In this document: piece by piece, positions 1 to 5,712 of the stretch
How positions within the stretch are numbered: position 1 is the first letter of the stretch
Layout: the number at the start of each line of letters is the position of its first letter
NCBI GenBank assembly: GCA_003538495.1
Contig: DPSD01000399.1
Coordinates: forward strand, 1-5,712
DNA from: Accumulibacter sp.
GTDB lineage: Bacteria > Pseudomonadota > Gammaproteobacteria > Burkholderiales > Rhodocyclaceae
Reading direction: 5' to 3'
DNA: 5,712 nt
Translations under genes and position numbers: made by a program
Notes under the pieces: model-generated
Told to the model about the DNA's origin: nothing
What the model saw: the letters and a program-made list of their open reading frames with translations, nothing else
Databases searched by the model: none

Positions 1-41
1 ATACCTGAATTGGAAAATACTCGGGATTAGTATCGGTATCG
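1..41. other. Left-edge sequence with no recognisable gene
   Basis: This short stretch precedes the hydrolase gene. One plus-strand frame reads nine codons and then meets TAG at 28-30, which could be the tail of an upstream gene cut by the window edge, but nine residues are too few to identify. A tandem hexamer, TATCGGTATCGG, occupies 31-42 and touches the first possible GTG start of the hydrolase. No convincing promoter or Shine-Dalgarno sequence is visible. Confidence 0.3.
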
Positions 42-77
42 GTGAGTGCCGAACCCGCTTCAAGGTGGCGGCAAACA

Positions 78-977
78 GTGACAAGACTCCAAGGAAGGCA
101 ACAAGGAAGGATACGGCTGTTCCTGGCGGTGTCGCCGCGTTCAAGCGGCGTTCTCTGTCTTGCCATGCTGCTCCTCGCCGCTTGCGTTGGACGCGGGCTC
201 GACGATCGCCGGGCAAGTGCCGCGACGCTGGCTGCGGCCAGAAATTGGCAGTTGCTGCGACTTGCCGTCTCGCCCCTGCCCCTGGTCGCCTACGTCCCGG
301 GGTCGGTCATCGCCAAAGAGACGCTGACGGTGTACGTTGAGGGAGATGGGCTGGCCTGGCTGGCGCGCAGCGCTGCTTCCGACGACCCGACTCCGCGCCG
401 CGCGCTGGCCCTCGAAATGGCACTGAAGCATTGGCCGGGAACTGCCGTTTACCTCGGACGCCCCTGTCAGTACCTGCAAGCCGCCGAAATGGATGATTGC
501 GATCCGGCGTACTGGACCAATCGTCGCTTCGCGCCCGAGGTGCTCGACTCGACCGACCACGCCATCAGCTTGCTGAAGCGACGTTTCGGCGCGACCAGGC
601 TGGTTCTTGTCGGCTACTCCGGGGGAGGCACCATTGCTGCTCTGGTGGCTGCACGACGCGACGATGTCGTTCGGCTGGTGACCGTTGCCGGCAACCTCGA
701 TCACGCCCGCTGGACCCGGCATCACCGCGTCCCGCCGTTGGTCGGCTCACTGAATCCGGCCCTTGAATGGCAGCGTTTGCGCGGGGTTCCGCAACTGCAC
801 CTCGTTGGCGCCGAGGACGCCAACGTCCCCGCCTGGATCGCCGAGAGTTATGCGTCGGCCTTTCCGGCGAGTGAACGGCCTGAAGTACGGGTGCTACCCG
901 GGTTCGACCATCAGTGCTGTTGGGCCGAACGCTGGCCGGAGTTGTCCTCGGGCGCGGACCTGCAAGCTGAGCGGTGA
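78..977 (+). CDS. Putative lipoprotein alpha/beta-hydrolase
   Basis: Probable serine hydrolase of the alpha/beta-hydrolase fold, exported and likely lipid-anchored; substrate unknown. Residue numbers here count from the longest possible start, GTG 42 (311 aa). The nucleophile elbow GYSGGG places the catalytic serine at 193. Asp259 (in GAEDANVP) and His290 (in GFDHQCCW) fit the rest of the triad. A hydrophobic stretch at about 37-47 ends in the lipobox LAAC, with Cys48 as the likely lipidated residue. Cys142, Cys153, Cys292 and Cys293 lie downstream, as suits a periplasmic protein with disulfides. The block around GRPCQY, CDPAYWT and RF.PEV is familiar from hypothetical proteobacterial hydrolases and lipoproteins. 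I chose GTG 78 (299 aa) because AAGGTGG at 62-68 gives a reasonable ribosome site nine bases upstream. GTG 129 would give a more usual 18-residue signal before the Cys, so the start is unsettled. The gene converges on the exonuclease with 26 bp between them. Confidence 0.82.
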   Translation: MTRLQGRQQGRIRLFLAVSPRSSGVLCLAMLLLAACVGRGLDDRRASAATLAAARNWQLLRLAVSPLPLVAYVPGSVIAKETLTVYVEGDGLAWLARSAASDDPTPRRALALEMALKHWPGTAVYLGRPCQYLQAAEMDDCDPAYWTNRRFAPEVLDSTDHAISLLKRRFGATRLVLVGYSGGGTIAALVAARRDDVVRLVTVAGNLDHARWTRHHRVPPLVGSLNPALEWQRLRGVPQLHLVGAEDANVPAWIAESYASAFPASERPEVRVLPGFDHQCCWAERWPELSSGADLQAER

Positions 978-1003
978 TCAGGCTTGGCCCGTGACCAGGG
1001 TGT

Positions 1004-1564
1004 TCATGTCGTCGACGCGAGGTTGGCGCGCAGCATGTTGCAGAACAGACGACCCTGCTCAAGCGCATCGTCGAGCGCCACGTGGCTGTGCGCGACGGGG
1101 TCGAACCACTCGGCCGGCATCGACCGCTTGCCGCACGCACGATACGGTTGGCGCAGCATGGCCATGGCGTAGGTCTTGATGTCGATCGCCGAATAGCCGA
1201 AGGGATTCTCGCCCGCGAACCGTGTGAGGTACCAGTAGACGAAGGAAAAATCGAAGGCGGCCGGATAGCCGACCAGCACCGGCCTGCCGGGGAGAACCTT
1301 GAGCCACGCCAGGTAGCGCATCATGGCGTCCCGTGGATGCTCCAGCCCGGACCGGCAGGCCGCCCAGGCGTCAGGCTGGGTCGCCCACCAAGCGGCCGTG
1401 CTGGCGTCGGTGCTCAGTTCCGGCAGCGCTTCGAGATTTGCCGAGAAAGTCGCCAGCAGCGTCTTGTCGGCCGCATAGGCGGCCGAACCGATGCTCAGCA
1501 TGGAGTGTCTGCCAGCCACCGGTCCGTCGGTTTCGACATCGGTGCTGACGTAGATTTCCTGCAC
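1004..1564 (-). CDS. DEDDh-type 3'-5' exonuclease
   Basis: A 186-residue protein with the RNase H-like exonuclease fold of the DnaQ group, predicted to remove nucleotides from 3' ends using two metal ions. Exo I is DVET with Asp9 and Glu11. Exo II is AAFDF with Asp105. Exo III is HVALDDA with His161 and Asp166 in the H-x4-D spacing that defines the DEDDh subgroup. The whole protein is one catalytic domain with no signal peptide or membrane segment, so it should act in the cytoplasm. Whether it trims DNA or RNA cannot be read from the sequence; small stand-alone members include both DNA exonucleases and RNases. It starts at GTG 1564 with no strong Shine-Dalgarno sequence, 31 bp after the ssb stop codon, with no terminator between, so co-transcription with ssb is likely. 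It lacks the polymerase-binding tail of the DNA polymerase III epsilon subunit and should not be called dnaQ. Confidence 0.85.
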   Translation of the reverse strand: MQEIYVSTDVETDGPVAGRHSMLSIGSAAYAADKTLLATFSANLEALPELSTDASTAAWWATQPDAWAACRSGLEHPRDAMMRYLAWLKVLPGRPVLVGYPAAFDFSFVYWYLTRFAGENPFGYSAIDIKTYAMAMLRQPYRACGKRSMPAEWFDPVAHSHVALDDALEQGRLFCNMLRANLASTT

Positions 1565-1595
1565 GGGAAGCGCCGCCCGGTTTGCCGAAGTGCTG

Positions 1596-2075
1596 CTAGA
1601 ACGGGATGTCGTCGTCCATGTCGTCGAAACTCGGCTTCTTGGCGGGCGCCGAACGCGCCGTGCCGGCGCTGGGGCCAGCGGCCGATGGCATGCTGCCGCC
1701 GTAATCGCTTTCTTCGCTGGAAGGCGGTGACCCCATGCCTTCTCGGCTGCCGAGCATTTTCATCTCTCTAGCGACGATTTCGGTGGTGTAGCGTTCGTTA
1801 CCATCCTTGTCCTGCCACTTGCGCGTCTTGAGGCTGCCTTCAACGTAGACCGACGAGCCTTTCTTCAGGTACTGGCCGGCGATTTCCGCCAAGCGCCCGA
1901 AAAAGACGATGCTGTGCCACTCGGTCGCTTCCTTCTTGTCGCCGGTCTGCTTGTCCTTCCACGATTCCGAGGTCGCGATCCGAATGTTGCAGACGGCATC
2001 GCCGGTCGCCGAATAGCGGGTTACCGGATCGGCGCCAAGATTGCCGACGAGAATCACTTTGTTGACCGAAGCCAT
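1596..2075 (-). CDS. ssb: Single-stranded DNA-binding protein SSB
   Basis: SSB coats single-stranded DNA during replication, recombination and repair and recruits partner proteins. The 159-residue length is close to usual (E. coli has 178). Residues 1 to about 110 form the OB-fold, opening with [11 protein letters not shown] and containing [16 protein letters not shown] and TRKWQDKDG. Trp39, Trp53, Phe59 and Trp87 match the stacking aromatics of E. coli SSB. A Gly/Ser/Pro/Ala-rich linker of about 40 residues follows, shorter than in E. coli. The protein ends in the acidic tip DDMDDDIPF, the docking peptide for repair and replication partners. The ATG start is preceded by AGGGAGG at four bases, which settles the start. 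The gene follows the MFS gene by 43 bp, and a -10-like TATAAT sits at their boundary, so ssb may have its own promoter in addition to read-through. The exonuclease follows at 31 bp. Confidence 0.98.
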   Translation of the reverse strand: MASVNKVILVGNLGADPVTRYSATGDAVCNIRIATSESWKDKQTGDKKEATEWHSIVFFGRLAEIAGQYLKKGSSVYVEGSLKTRKWQDKDGNERYTTEIVAREMKMLGSREGMGSPPSSEESDYGGSMPSAAGPSAGTARSAPAKKPSFDDMDDDIPF

Positions 2076-2079
2076 GTTG

Positions 2080-2086
2080 CCTCCCT
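2080..2086 (-). promoter_or_regulatory. Ribosome binding site of ssb inside a palindrome
   Basis: The minus strand reads AGGGAGG followed by four bases and ATG, by far the strongest Shine-Dalgarno sequence in the window. It forms one arm of an inverted repeat at 2080-2091 (CCTCC, two bases, GGAGG on the plus strand). In the mRNA this could fold into a 4-bp stem with a tetraloop that partly hides the site. Confidence 0.8.
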
Positions 2087-2117
2087 GGAGGTGGTGTCAC
2101 GAGACGAGTAAAGCGCG

Positions 2118-2123
2118 ATTATA
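2118..2123 (-). promoter_or_regulatory. Candidate -10 element of an ssb promoter
   Basis: The minus strand carries a perfect TATAAT overlapping the TAA stop codon of the MFS gene. A start of transcription near 2111 would give a leader of about 36 bases to the ssb ATG, which includes the strong ribosome site. No good -35 hexamer is found 16-18 bp upstream, where the DNA is GC-rich MFS coding sequence, and there is no TG extension. It may be a weak or activator-dependent promoter, or chance. Confidence 0.4.
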
Positions 2124-3333
2124 GAACCTGGATGGGCACCCGCCGAGCGCGCAGCGCCGGCATCGACATGGTCGTCGACAGCGACAGCCAGATCACCGTC
2201 AGTAATGCTCCGCAACCCCAGACGGCGCCCGGGCCGAGGTGCTTGGCCAGCGCGCCACCGAGCACGCCGCCGACGAACAGCCCCAGCGCCTGGGTGGTGT
2301 TGTACACGCCGAGCGCCGCGCCCTTGGCGTGCGCTGGGGCGATTCGCGAAATCAGCGAGGGCTGCGTCGCTTCGAGGATGTTGAAGGCGACGAAGAACAG
2401 CGTCAGCCAGAAGGCCAGCCCGAAAATCCCGGTCGAGAACAGGCCAAAGCCGACCTGCACGACCAGCAGCAGCCCGACCGCGACATTGAAGATCAGCTTC
2501 ATCCGGCCGAAGCGCTCGGCGGCGATAATCGCCGGCACCATGATCACGAACGACACCAGCAGCGCCGGCAGGTAGATTTTCCAGTGTTCGGCGACCGGCA
2601 GGCCGCCGGTGGTGATCAGCTTTGATGGCAACAGTACCCACATCGCGGTGAGCATCAGGTGCAGAGCAAAGACGCCGAAGTTCAGGCGCAGCAGTTGACG
2701 ATTGGCAAGCACTTCGACAAAGCTCGGCCAGGTCGGCTGACGCGGCACCGCCGGCGCCGCCGGAACCACCCTGAGGACGACGAAGATCGCCAGCAAGGCC
2801 AGTCCGCCGGTCAGCGCGAAGATCCCGGGCATGCCGATATGCACGAAGAGCAGCGGCGCGGCGACCATCGACACCGCAAAAACCATGCCGATCGATGAGC
2901 CGATCATCGCCATCACCTTGGTCAGGTGCTGCTCGCGGGTGAGATCGGCGGCAAGTGCCGTGACGGCCGCCGAAATGGCACCGGCACCCTGCAGCACCCG
3001 CCCGACGATGACCATGTAGATATCGCTCGCCGAAGCGGCAACGAAACTGCCGACCGCGAACAGAACCAGTCCGAAGACGATCACCGGCTTGCGTCCGAAA
3101 CGATCCGACGCAGCGCCGTAGGCAATCTGCAGGAAGGACTGCGTCAGGCCGTAAGCGCCGAGCGCGATGCCGACCAGCGCGACGTCGTGCCCCGACGGCA
3201 GATCCTGCGCGTAGATCGCGAAAACCGGCAGGATCAGGAACAGGCCCAGCATGCGCAGGCCGAACACCGCCGCCAGGCTGATCGCGGCGCGCTTCTCCTG
3301 GCTGTTCATTCGGTCGAGGGTTGGAGCGGACAT
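2119..3333 (-). CDS. YajR-like MFS transporter without YAM domain
   Basis: An inner-membrane transporter of the major facilitator superfamily, 404 residues from ATG 3333, with about 12 predicted membrane helices in two six-helix halves split by a loop near residues 190-215. Motif A, G-x3-DRFGRKP, lies at 73-83 between helices 2 and 3. Motif B follows at about 111-117 (GRVLQGA, Arg112). These suit a proton-driven efflux carrier; the substrate is unknown. From memory it matches E. coli YajR along its length: ALRMLG-like first helix, DLTREQ after helix 4, AEHWKIYLPA, FFVAFNILEA and LGVYNTTQALG. Unlike YajR it stops just after helix 12 (ending RRVPIQVL), so the cytoplasmic YAM domain of about 65 residues is missing. 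ATG 3309 (MNSQEKRA) also aligns with the YajR start region; neither ATG has a clear ribosome site. The open frame extends upstream to 3537 but that part overlaps uvrA and is not credible. It heads the cluster with ssb and the exonuclease. Confidence 0.9.
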   Translation of the reverse strand: MSAPTLDRMNSQEKRAAISLAAVFGLRMLGLFLILPVFAIYAQDLPSGHDVALVGIALGAYGLTQSFLQIAYGAASDRFGRKPVIVFGLVLFAVGSFVAASASDIYMVIVGRVLQGAGAISAAVTALAADLTREQHLTKVMAMIGSSIGMVFAVSMVAAPLLFVHIGMPGIFALTGGLALLAIFVVLRVVPAAPAVPRQPTWPSFVEVLANRQLLRLNFGVFALHLMLTAMWVLLPSKLITTGGLPVAEHWKIYLPALLVSFVIMVPAIIAAERFGRMKLIFNVAVGLLLVVQVGFGLFSTGIFGLAFWLTLFFVAFNILEATQPSLISRIAPAHAKGAALGVYNTTQALGLFVGGVLGGALAKHLGPGAVWGCGALLTVIWLSLSTTMSMPALRARRVPIQVL

Positions 3334-3418
3334 GGGATTATCGAATCGGGGAGCTTGGTGCCGGACTGCGTAATTGCGTATATTAGCAGGTTTGCTCAAG
3401 CCCTCAGGCTGGCAACCC
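3334..3418. promoter_or_regulatory. Divergent control region between MFS gene and uvrA
   Basis: This 85-bp spacer lies between two divergent start codons, so it must hold, or lie next to, the start signals for both. Its middle part (about 3370-3386) is the only clearly AT-rich patch here. For the MFS side, the minus strand has TAATAT at 3385-3380 but no well-spaced -35 hexamer. I saw no CTG-N10-CAG LexA-type palindrome and no strong Shine-Dalgarno sequence before either start. Confidence 0.6.
3355..3384 (+). promoter_or_regulatory. Candidate sigma-70 promoter of uvrA
   Basis: TTGGTG at 3355-3360 and TATATT at 3379-3384 are separated by 18 bp. The -10 matches consensus at five of six bases; the -35 matches only at the TTG. 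Transcription would begin near 3390, leaving a leader of about 28 bases before the uvrA ATG. Position and spacing are right, but the -35 is weak. Confidence 0.4.
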
Positions 3419-5712
3419 ATGGACGAGATCAGAGAAATACGGATCCGCGGTGCGCGTACGCACAACCTGAAGAACGTCAATCTCGACTTGCCGCGCAATC
3501 GGCTGATCGTGATTACAGGGCTTTCGGGTTCCGGCAAGTCCTCGCTGGCTTTCGATACGCTGTACGCCGAGGGACAGCGCCGCTACGTCGAGTCCTTGTC
3601 GGCCTACGCCCGGCAGTTCCTGCAGCGCATCGAGAAGCCCGACGTCGACTCGATCGAGGGGCTGTCGCCGGCGATTTCGATCGAGCAGAAAGCGACCAGC
3701 CACAACCCGCGGTCGACGGTCGGCACGGTCACCGAAATCCATGACTACCTGCGCCTGCTGTTCGCCCGCGTCGGCACGCCGTACTGCGTCGAGCACCAGC
3801 AGGCGCTCGAATCGCAGACCGTCTCGCAAATGGTCGATCACGTCCTGGCCCTGGGCCAGGACAGCCGGCTGATGATCCTGGCGCCGGTGGTCGCCGACCG
3901 CAAGGGCGAACAGCTCGAACTCTTTGCCGAGTTGCGCGCGCAGGGTTTCGCCCGCCTGCGGGTGGACGGACAGATCCACGAGATCGACGCGCTGCCAAAG
4001 CTCGCCAAGACGCGCAAGCACACCGTCGACGTCGTCATCGACCGCTTGAAGGTACGCCCCGACATCCGCCAGCGGCTGGCCGAATCGTTCGAGACGGCGC
4101 TTCGCCACGCCGACGGCCGAGCCATCGCCTACGAAATGGATAGCCAGCGCGAGCATTTCTTCTCGGCCAGGTTTGCCTGCCCGGTGTGCTCGTATTCGCT
4201 GCCCGAACTCGAACCACGGATTTTCTCGTTCAACAGTCCGCTCGGCGCCTGCCCGAAGTGCGACGGACTCGGCGTCATCCAGTTCTTCGATCCGAAGCGC
4301 ATCGTCGGCCACCCCGAGCTGTCGCTGGCAGCCGGCGCGATCCGCGCCTGGGATCGGCGCAACCCCTTCTACTTCCAGATGCTCGGTTCGCTGGCCGCGC
4401 ACTACGGCTTCGACGTCGAAACGCCGTTCTGCGAGCTGCCCGAGAACATCCGGCAAATCGTCCTCTACGGTTCCGGTCACGAGCAGTTGCCGTTCGACTA
4501 TCTCAACGAGCGTGGCCGGCACACCGTCCGGCAGCACGCCTTCGAGGGCATCGTCGTCAATCTCGAACGCCGCTACAAGGAAACCGACTCGCAGGCTGTT
4601 CGCGAGGAACTGGCGCGGCTGATCAGCAACCAGACCTGTCCGTCGTGCCACGGCAGCCGCCTGCGCGAAGAAGCCCGCAACGTACGCGTCGGCACCCGCG
4701 CCGGCGCGCGCACCCTGCACGAACTCAGCCGCCTGCCGCTGGCTGACGCGCGCGACTATTTCGTCGCGCTGAAACTGCCCGGGAACAAGGCGCAGGTCGC
4801 CGAAAAGGTGCTCAAGGAGATCGTCAGCCGCCTGCAGTTCCTGATCAACGTCGGCCTCGACTACCTGTCGCTGGACCGTTCGGCCGAAACGCTGTCCGGC
4901 GGCGAGGCGCAGCGTATCCGCCTGGCGTCGCAGATCGGCTCGGGGCTGACCGGCGTGATGTATGTCCTCGATGAACCGTCGATCGGCCTGCATCAGCGCG
5001 ACAACGAACGCCTGCTGAAAACGCTGAAACAGTTGCGCGACATCGGCAATACGGTGATCGTCGTCGAACACGACGAGGACGCGATCCGCAGCGCCGACTA
5101 CGTGGTCGATATTGGCCCCGGCGCCGGCGTCCATGGTGGCTTCATCGTTGCCGAGGGCACCCCCGATGCGATTATCGACAACCCGGCGTCGCTGACCGGC
5201 GACTATCTCGCGGGCCGCCGACGGATCGGGCTGCACGGGCAACGACGCCAGGCCGATCCCGGCCGGCTGCTGGAGATCGTCGGCGCGCGCGGCAACAACC
5301 TCCAGAACGTCACCGCCGCCATTCCGGTCGGCCTGTTCACCTGCGTCACCGGCGTTTCCGGCTCGGGCAAATCGACGCTGATCAACGACACTCTGTATGC
5401 GGCGGCGGCCAGACATCTGTACGGGTCCAGCGCCGAACCCGCCGAGCACGATCGAATCGCCGGCCTCGACCACTTCGACAAGGTGATCAACGTCGACCAG
5501 AGCCCGATCGGCCGCACACCGCGCTCAAATCCAGCCACCTATACCGGCTTGCTGACGCCGATCCGCGAGCTGTTTTCGGGAATCCCGGAAGCCCGCGCGC
5601 GCGGCTACGGCCCCGGCCGCTTCTCGTTCAACGTCAAAGGCGGGCGCTGCGAAGCCTGTTCCGGCGACGGCGTGATCAAAGTCGAAATGCACTTCCTGCC
5701 CGAGGACGAGGG
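3419..5712 (+). CDS. uvrA: UvrABC excision repair ATPase subunit UvrA (partial)
   Basis: UvrA dimers find bulky DNA lesions and load UvrB in nucleotide excision repair, using two ABC-type ATPase sites. The first 764 residues are visible; the frame is open to the right edge, so the truncation is due to the window. Walker A of site I is GLSGSGKSS with Lys40. The UvrB-binding insert lies roughly at 120-250. The first zinc module has Cys254, Cys257, Cys278 and Cys281. A further CxxC pair is at 407 and 410. The ABC signature LSGGEAQ is at 492-498, Walker B ends in Asp518-Glu519 (YVLDEPS), and the switch histidine is His551. Walker A of site II is GVSGSGKST with Lys651. The first half of the second zinc module is Cys744 and Cys747. 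The missing end would hold the rest of that module and the second signature and Walker B. All expected key residues are intact. The ATG start gives the usual N-terminus (MDEI then GARTHNLKN), with a few extra residues (IREIRIR). No clear ribosome site is seen. Confidence 0.98.
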   Translation, partial: MDEIREIRIRGARTHNLKNVNLDLPRNRLIVITGLSGSGKSSLAFDTLYAEGQRRYVESLSAYARQFLQRIEKPDVDSIEGLSPAISIEQKATSHNPRSTVGTVTEIHDYLRLLFARVGTPYCVEHQQALESQTVSQMVDHVLALGQDSRLMILAPVVADRKGEQLELFAELRAQGFARLRVDGQIHEIDALPKLAKTRKHTVDVVIDRLKVRPDIRQRLAESFETALRHADGRAIAYEMDSQREHFFSARFACPVCSYSLPELEPRIFSFNSPLGACPKCDGLGVIQFFDPKRIVGHPELSLAAGAIRAWDRRNPFYFQMLGSLAAHYGFDVETPFCELPENIRQIVLYGSGHEQLPFDYLNERGRHTVRQHAFEGIVVNLERRYKETDSQAVREELARLISNQTCPSCHGSRLREEARNVRVGTRAGARTLHELSRLPLADARDYFVALKLPGNKAQVAEKVLKEIVSRLQFLINVGLDYLSLDRSAETLSGGEAQRIRLASQIGSGLTGVMYVLDEPSIGLHQRDNERLLKTLKQLRDIGNTVIVVEHDEDAIRSADYVVDIGPGAGVHGGFIVAEGTPDAIIDNPASLTGDYLAGRRRIGLHGQRRQADPGRLLEIVGARGNNLQNVTAAIPVGLFTCVTGVSGSGKSTLINDTLYAAAARHLYGSSAEPAEHDRIAGLDHFDKVINVDQSPIGRTPRSNPATYTGLLTPIRELFSGIPEARARGYGPGRFSFNVKGGRCEACSGDGVIKVEMHFLPEDE

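Noticed and set aside
978..1003. Possible terminator between the convergent hydrolase and exonuclease genes
   Set aside because: The 26 bp contain no stable inverted repeat followed by a T run on either strand.
565..1140. Minus-strand frame under the hydrolase and exonuclease ends
   Set aside because: It overlaps the hydrolase and exonuclease genes, both with intact catalytic motifs, and has the Arg/Pro/Ser-rich look of a shadow.
1082..1771. A 229-codon plus-strand frame across the exonuclease and ssb
   Set aside because: It is antisense to two well-supported genes, is rich in Arg and Gly, and shows no domain.
3366..3389. CTG and CAG half-sites that resemble a LexA box near uvrA
   Set aside because: The half-sites are 18 bases apart; a LexA box of the CTG-N10-CAG type needs 10.
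3334..3537. A longer N-terminus of the MFS gene starting at 3537
   Set aside because: The extension is antisense to the UvrA N-terminus and Walker A region, has no transporter-like sequence, and the YajR-like part begins at 3333 or 3309.
2926..3744. A 272-codon plus-strand frame spanning the MFS start, the spacer and uvrA
   Set aside because: It runs antisense through the MFS gene and then out of frame through uvrA, with low-complexity Arg/Asp/Gln-rich composition typical of a shadow frame.
3404..5473. A 689-codon open frame antisense to uvrA
   Set aside because: Its triplets are exactly in register with uvrA codons, so it stays open because uvrA here uses no TTA, CTA or TCA codons. The product has no recognisable domain, and uvrA on the other strand is certain.

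Overview
The window reads as ordinary chromosome from a GC-rich proteobacterium. The SSB, UvrA and transporter sequences look most like betaproteobacterial proteins. A Rhodocyclales-type organism is my best guess, from family memory only; no database search was possible. There are five protein genes and no RNA gene, CRISPR array, insertion sequence or phage gene that I could see.

Layout, left to right. Positions 1-41 are upstream DNA without a recognisable gene. A secreted, probably lipid-anchored alpha/beta-hydrolase lies on the plus strand at 78-977; its start could also be GTG 42 or GTG 129. It converges, across only 26 bp, on a minus-strand cluster. In transcription order that cluster is a YajR-like major facilitator transporter (3333-2119), ssb (2075-1596) and a DEDDh-type 3'-5' exonuclease (1564-1004). 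Divergent from the transporter, uvrA starts at 3419 on the plus strand and runs off the right edge at 5712. About 764 of the roughly 940-950 residues usual for the family are visible.

The uvrA / MFS / ssb block is a known conserved neighbourhood in proteobacteria; Pseudomonas aeruginosa has the same order. UvrA is the damage-recognition ATPase of nucleotide excision repair and SSB protects single strands during replication and repair. The exonuclease sits 31 bp behind ssb with no visible terminator between them, so a DNA-metabolism role is plausible, but RNA substrates cannot be excluded. The transporter keeps its place in the cluster but lacks the C-terminal YAM domain of E. coli YajR. The hydrolase appears unrelated to the rest.

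I found no convincing new biological system. The points most worth a second look are the ssb-exonuclease pairing, the YAM-less YajR-like transporter, a palindrome that overlaps the ssb ribosome binding site, and a perfect -10 hexamer lying over the transporter stop codon. Many other long open frames, including a 2-kb frame antisense to uvrA, are by-products of GC-rich codon use and are not annotated.
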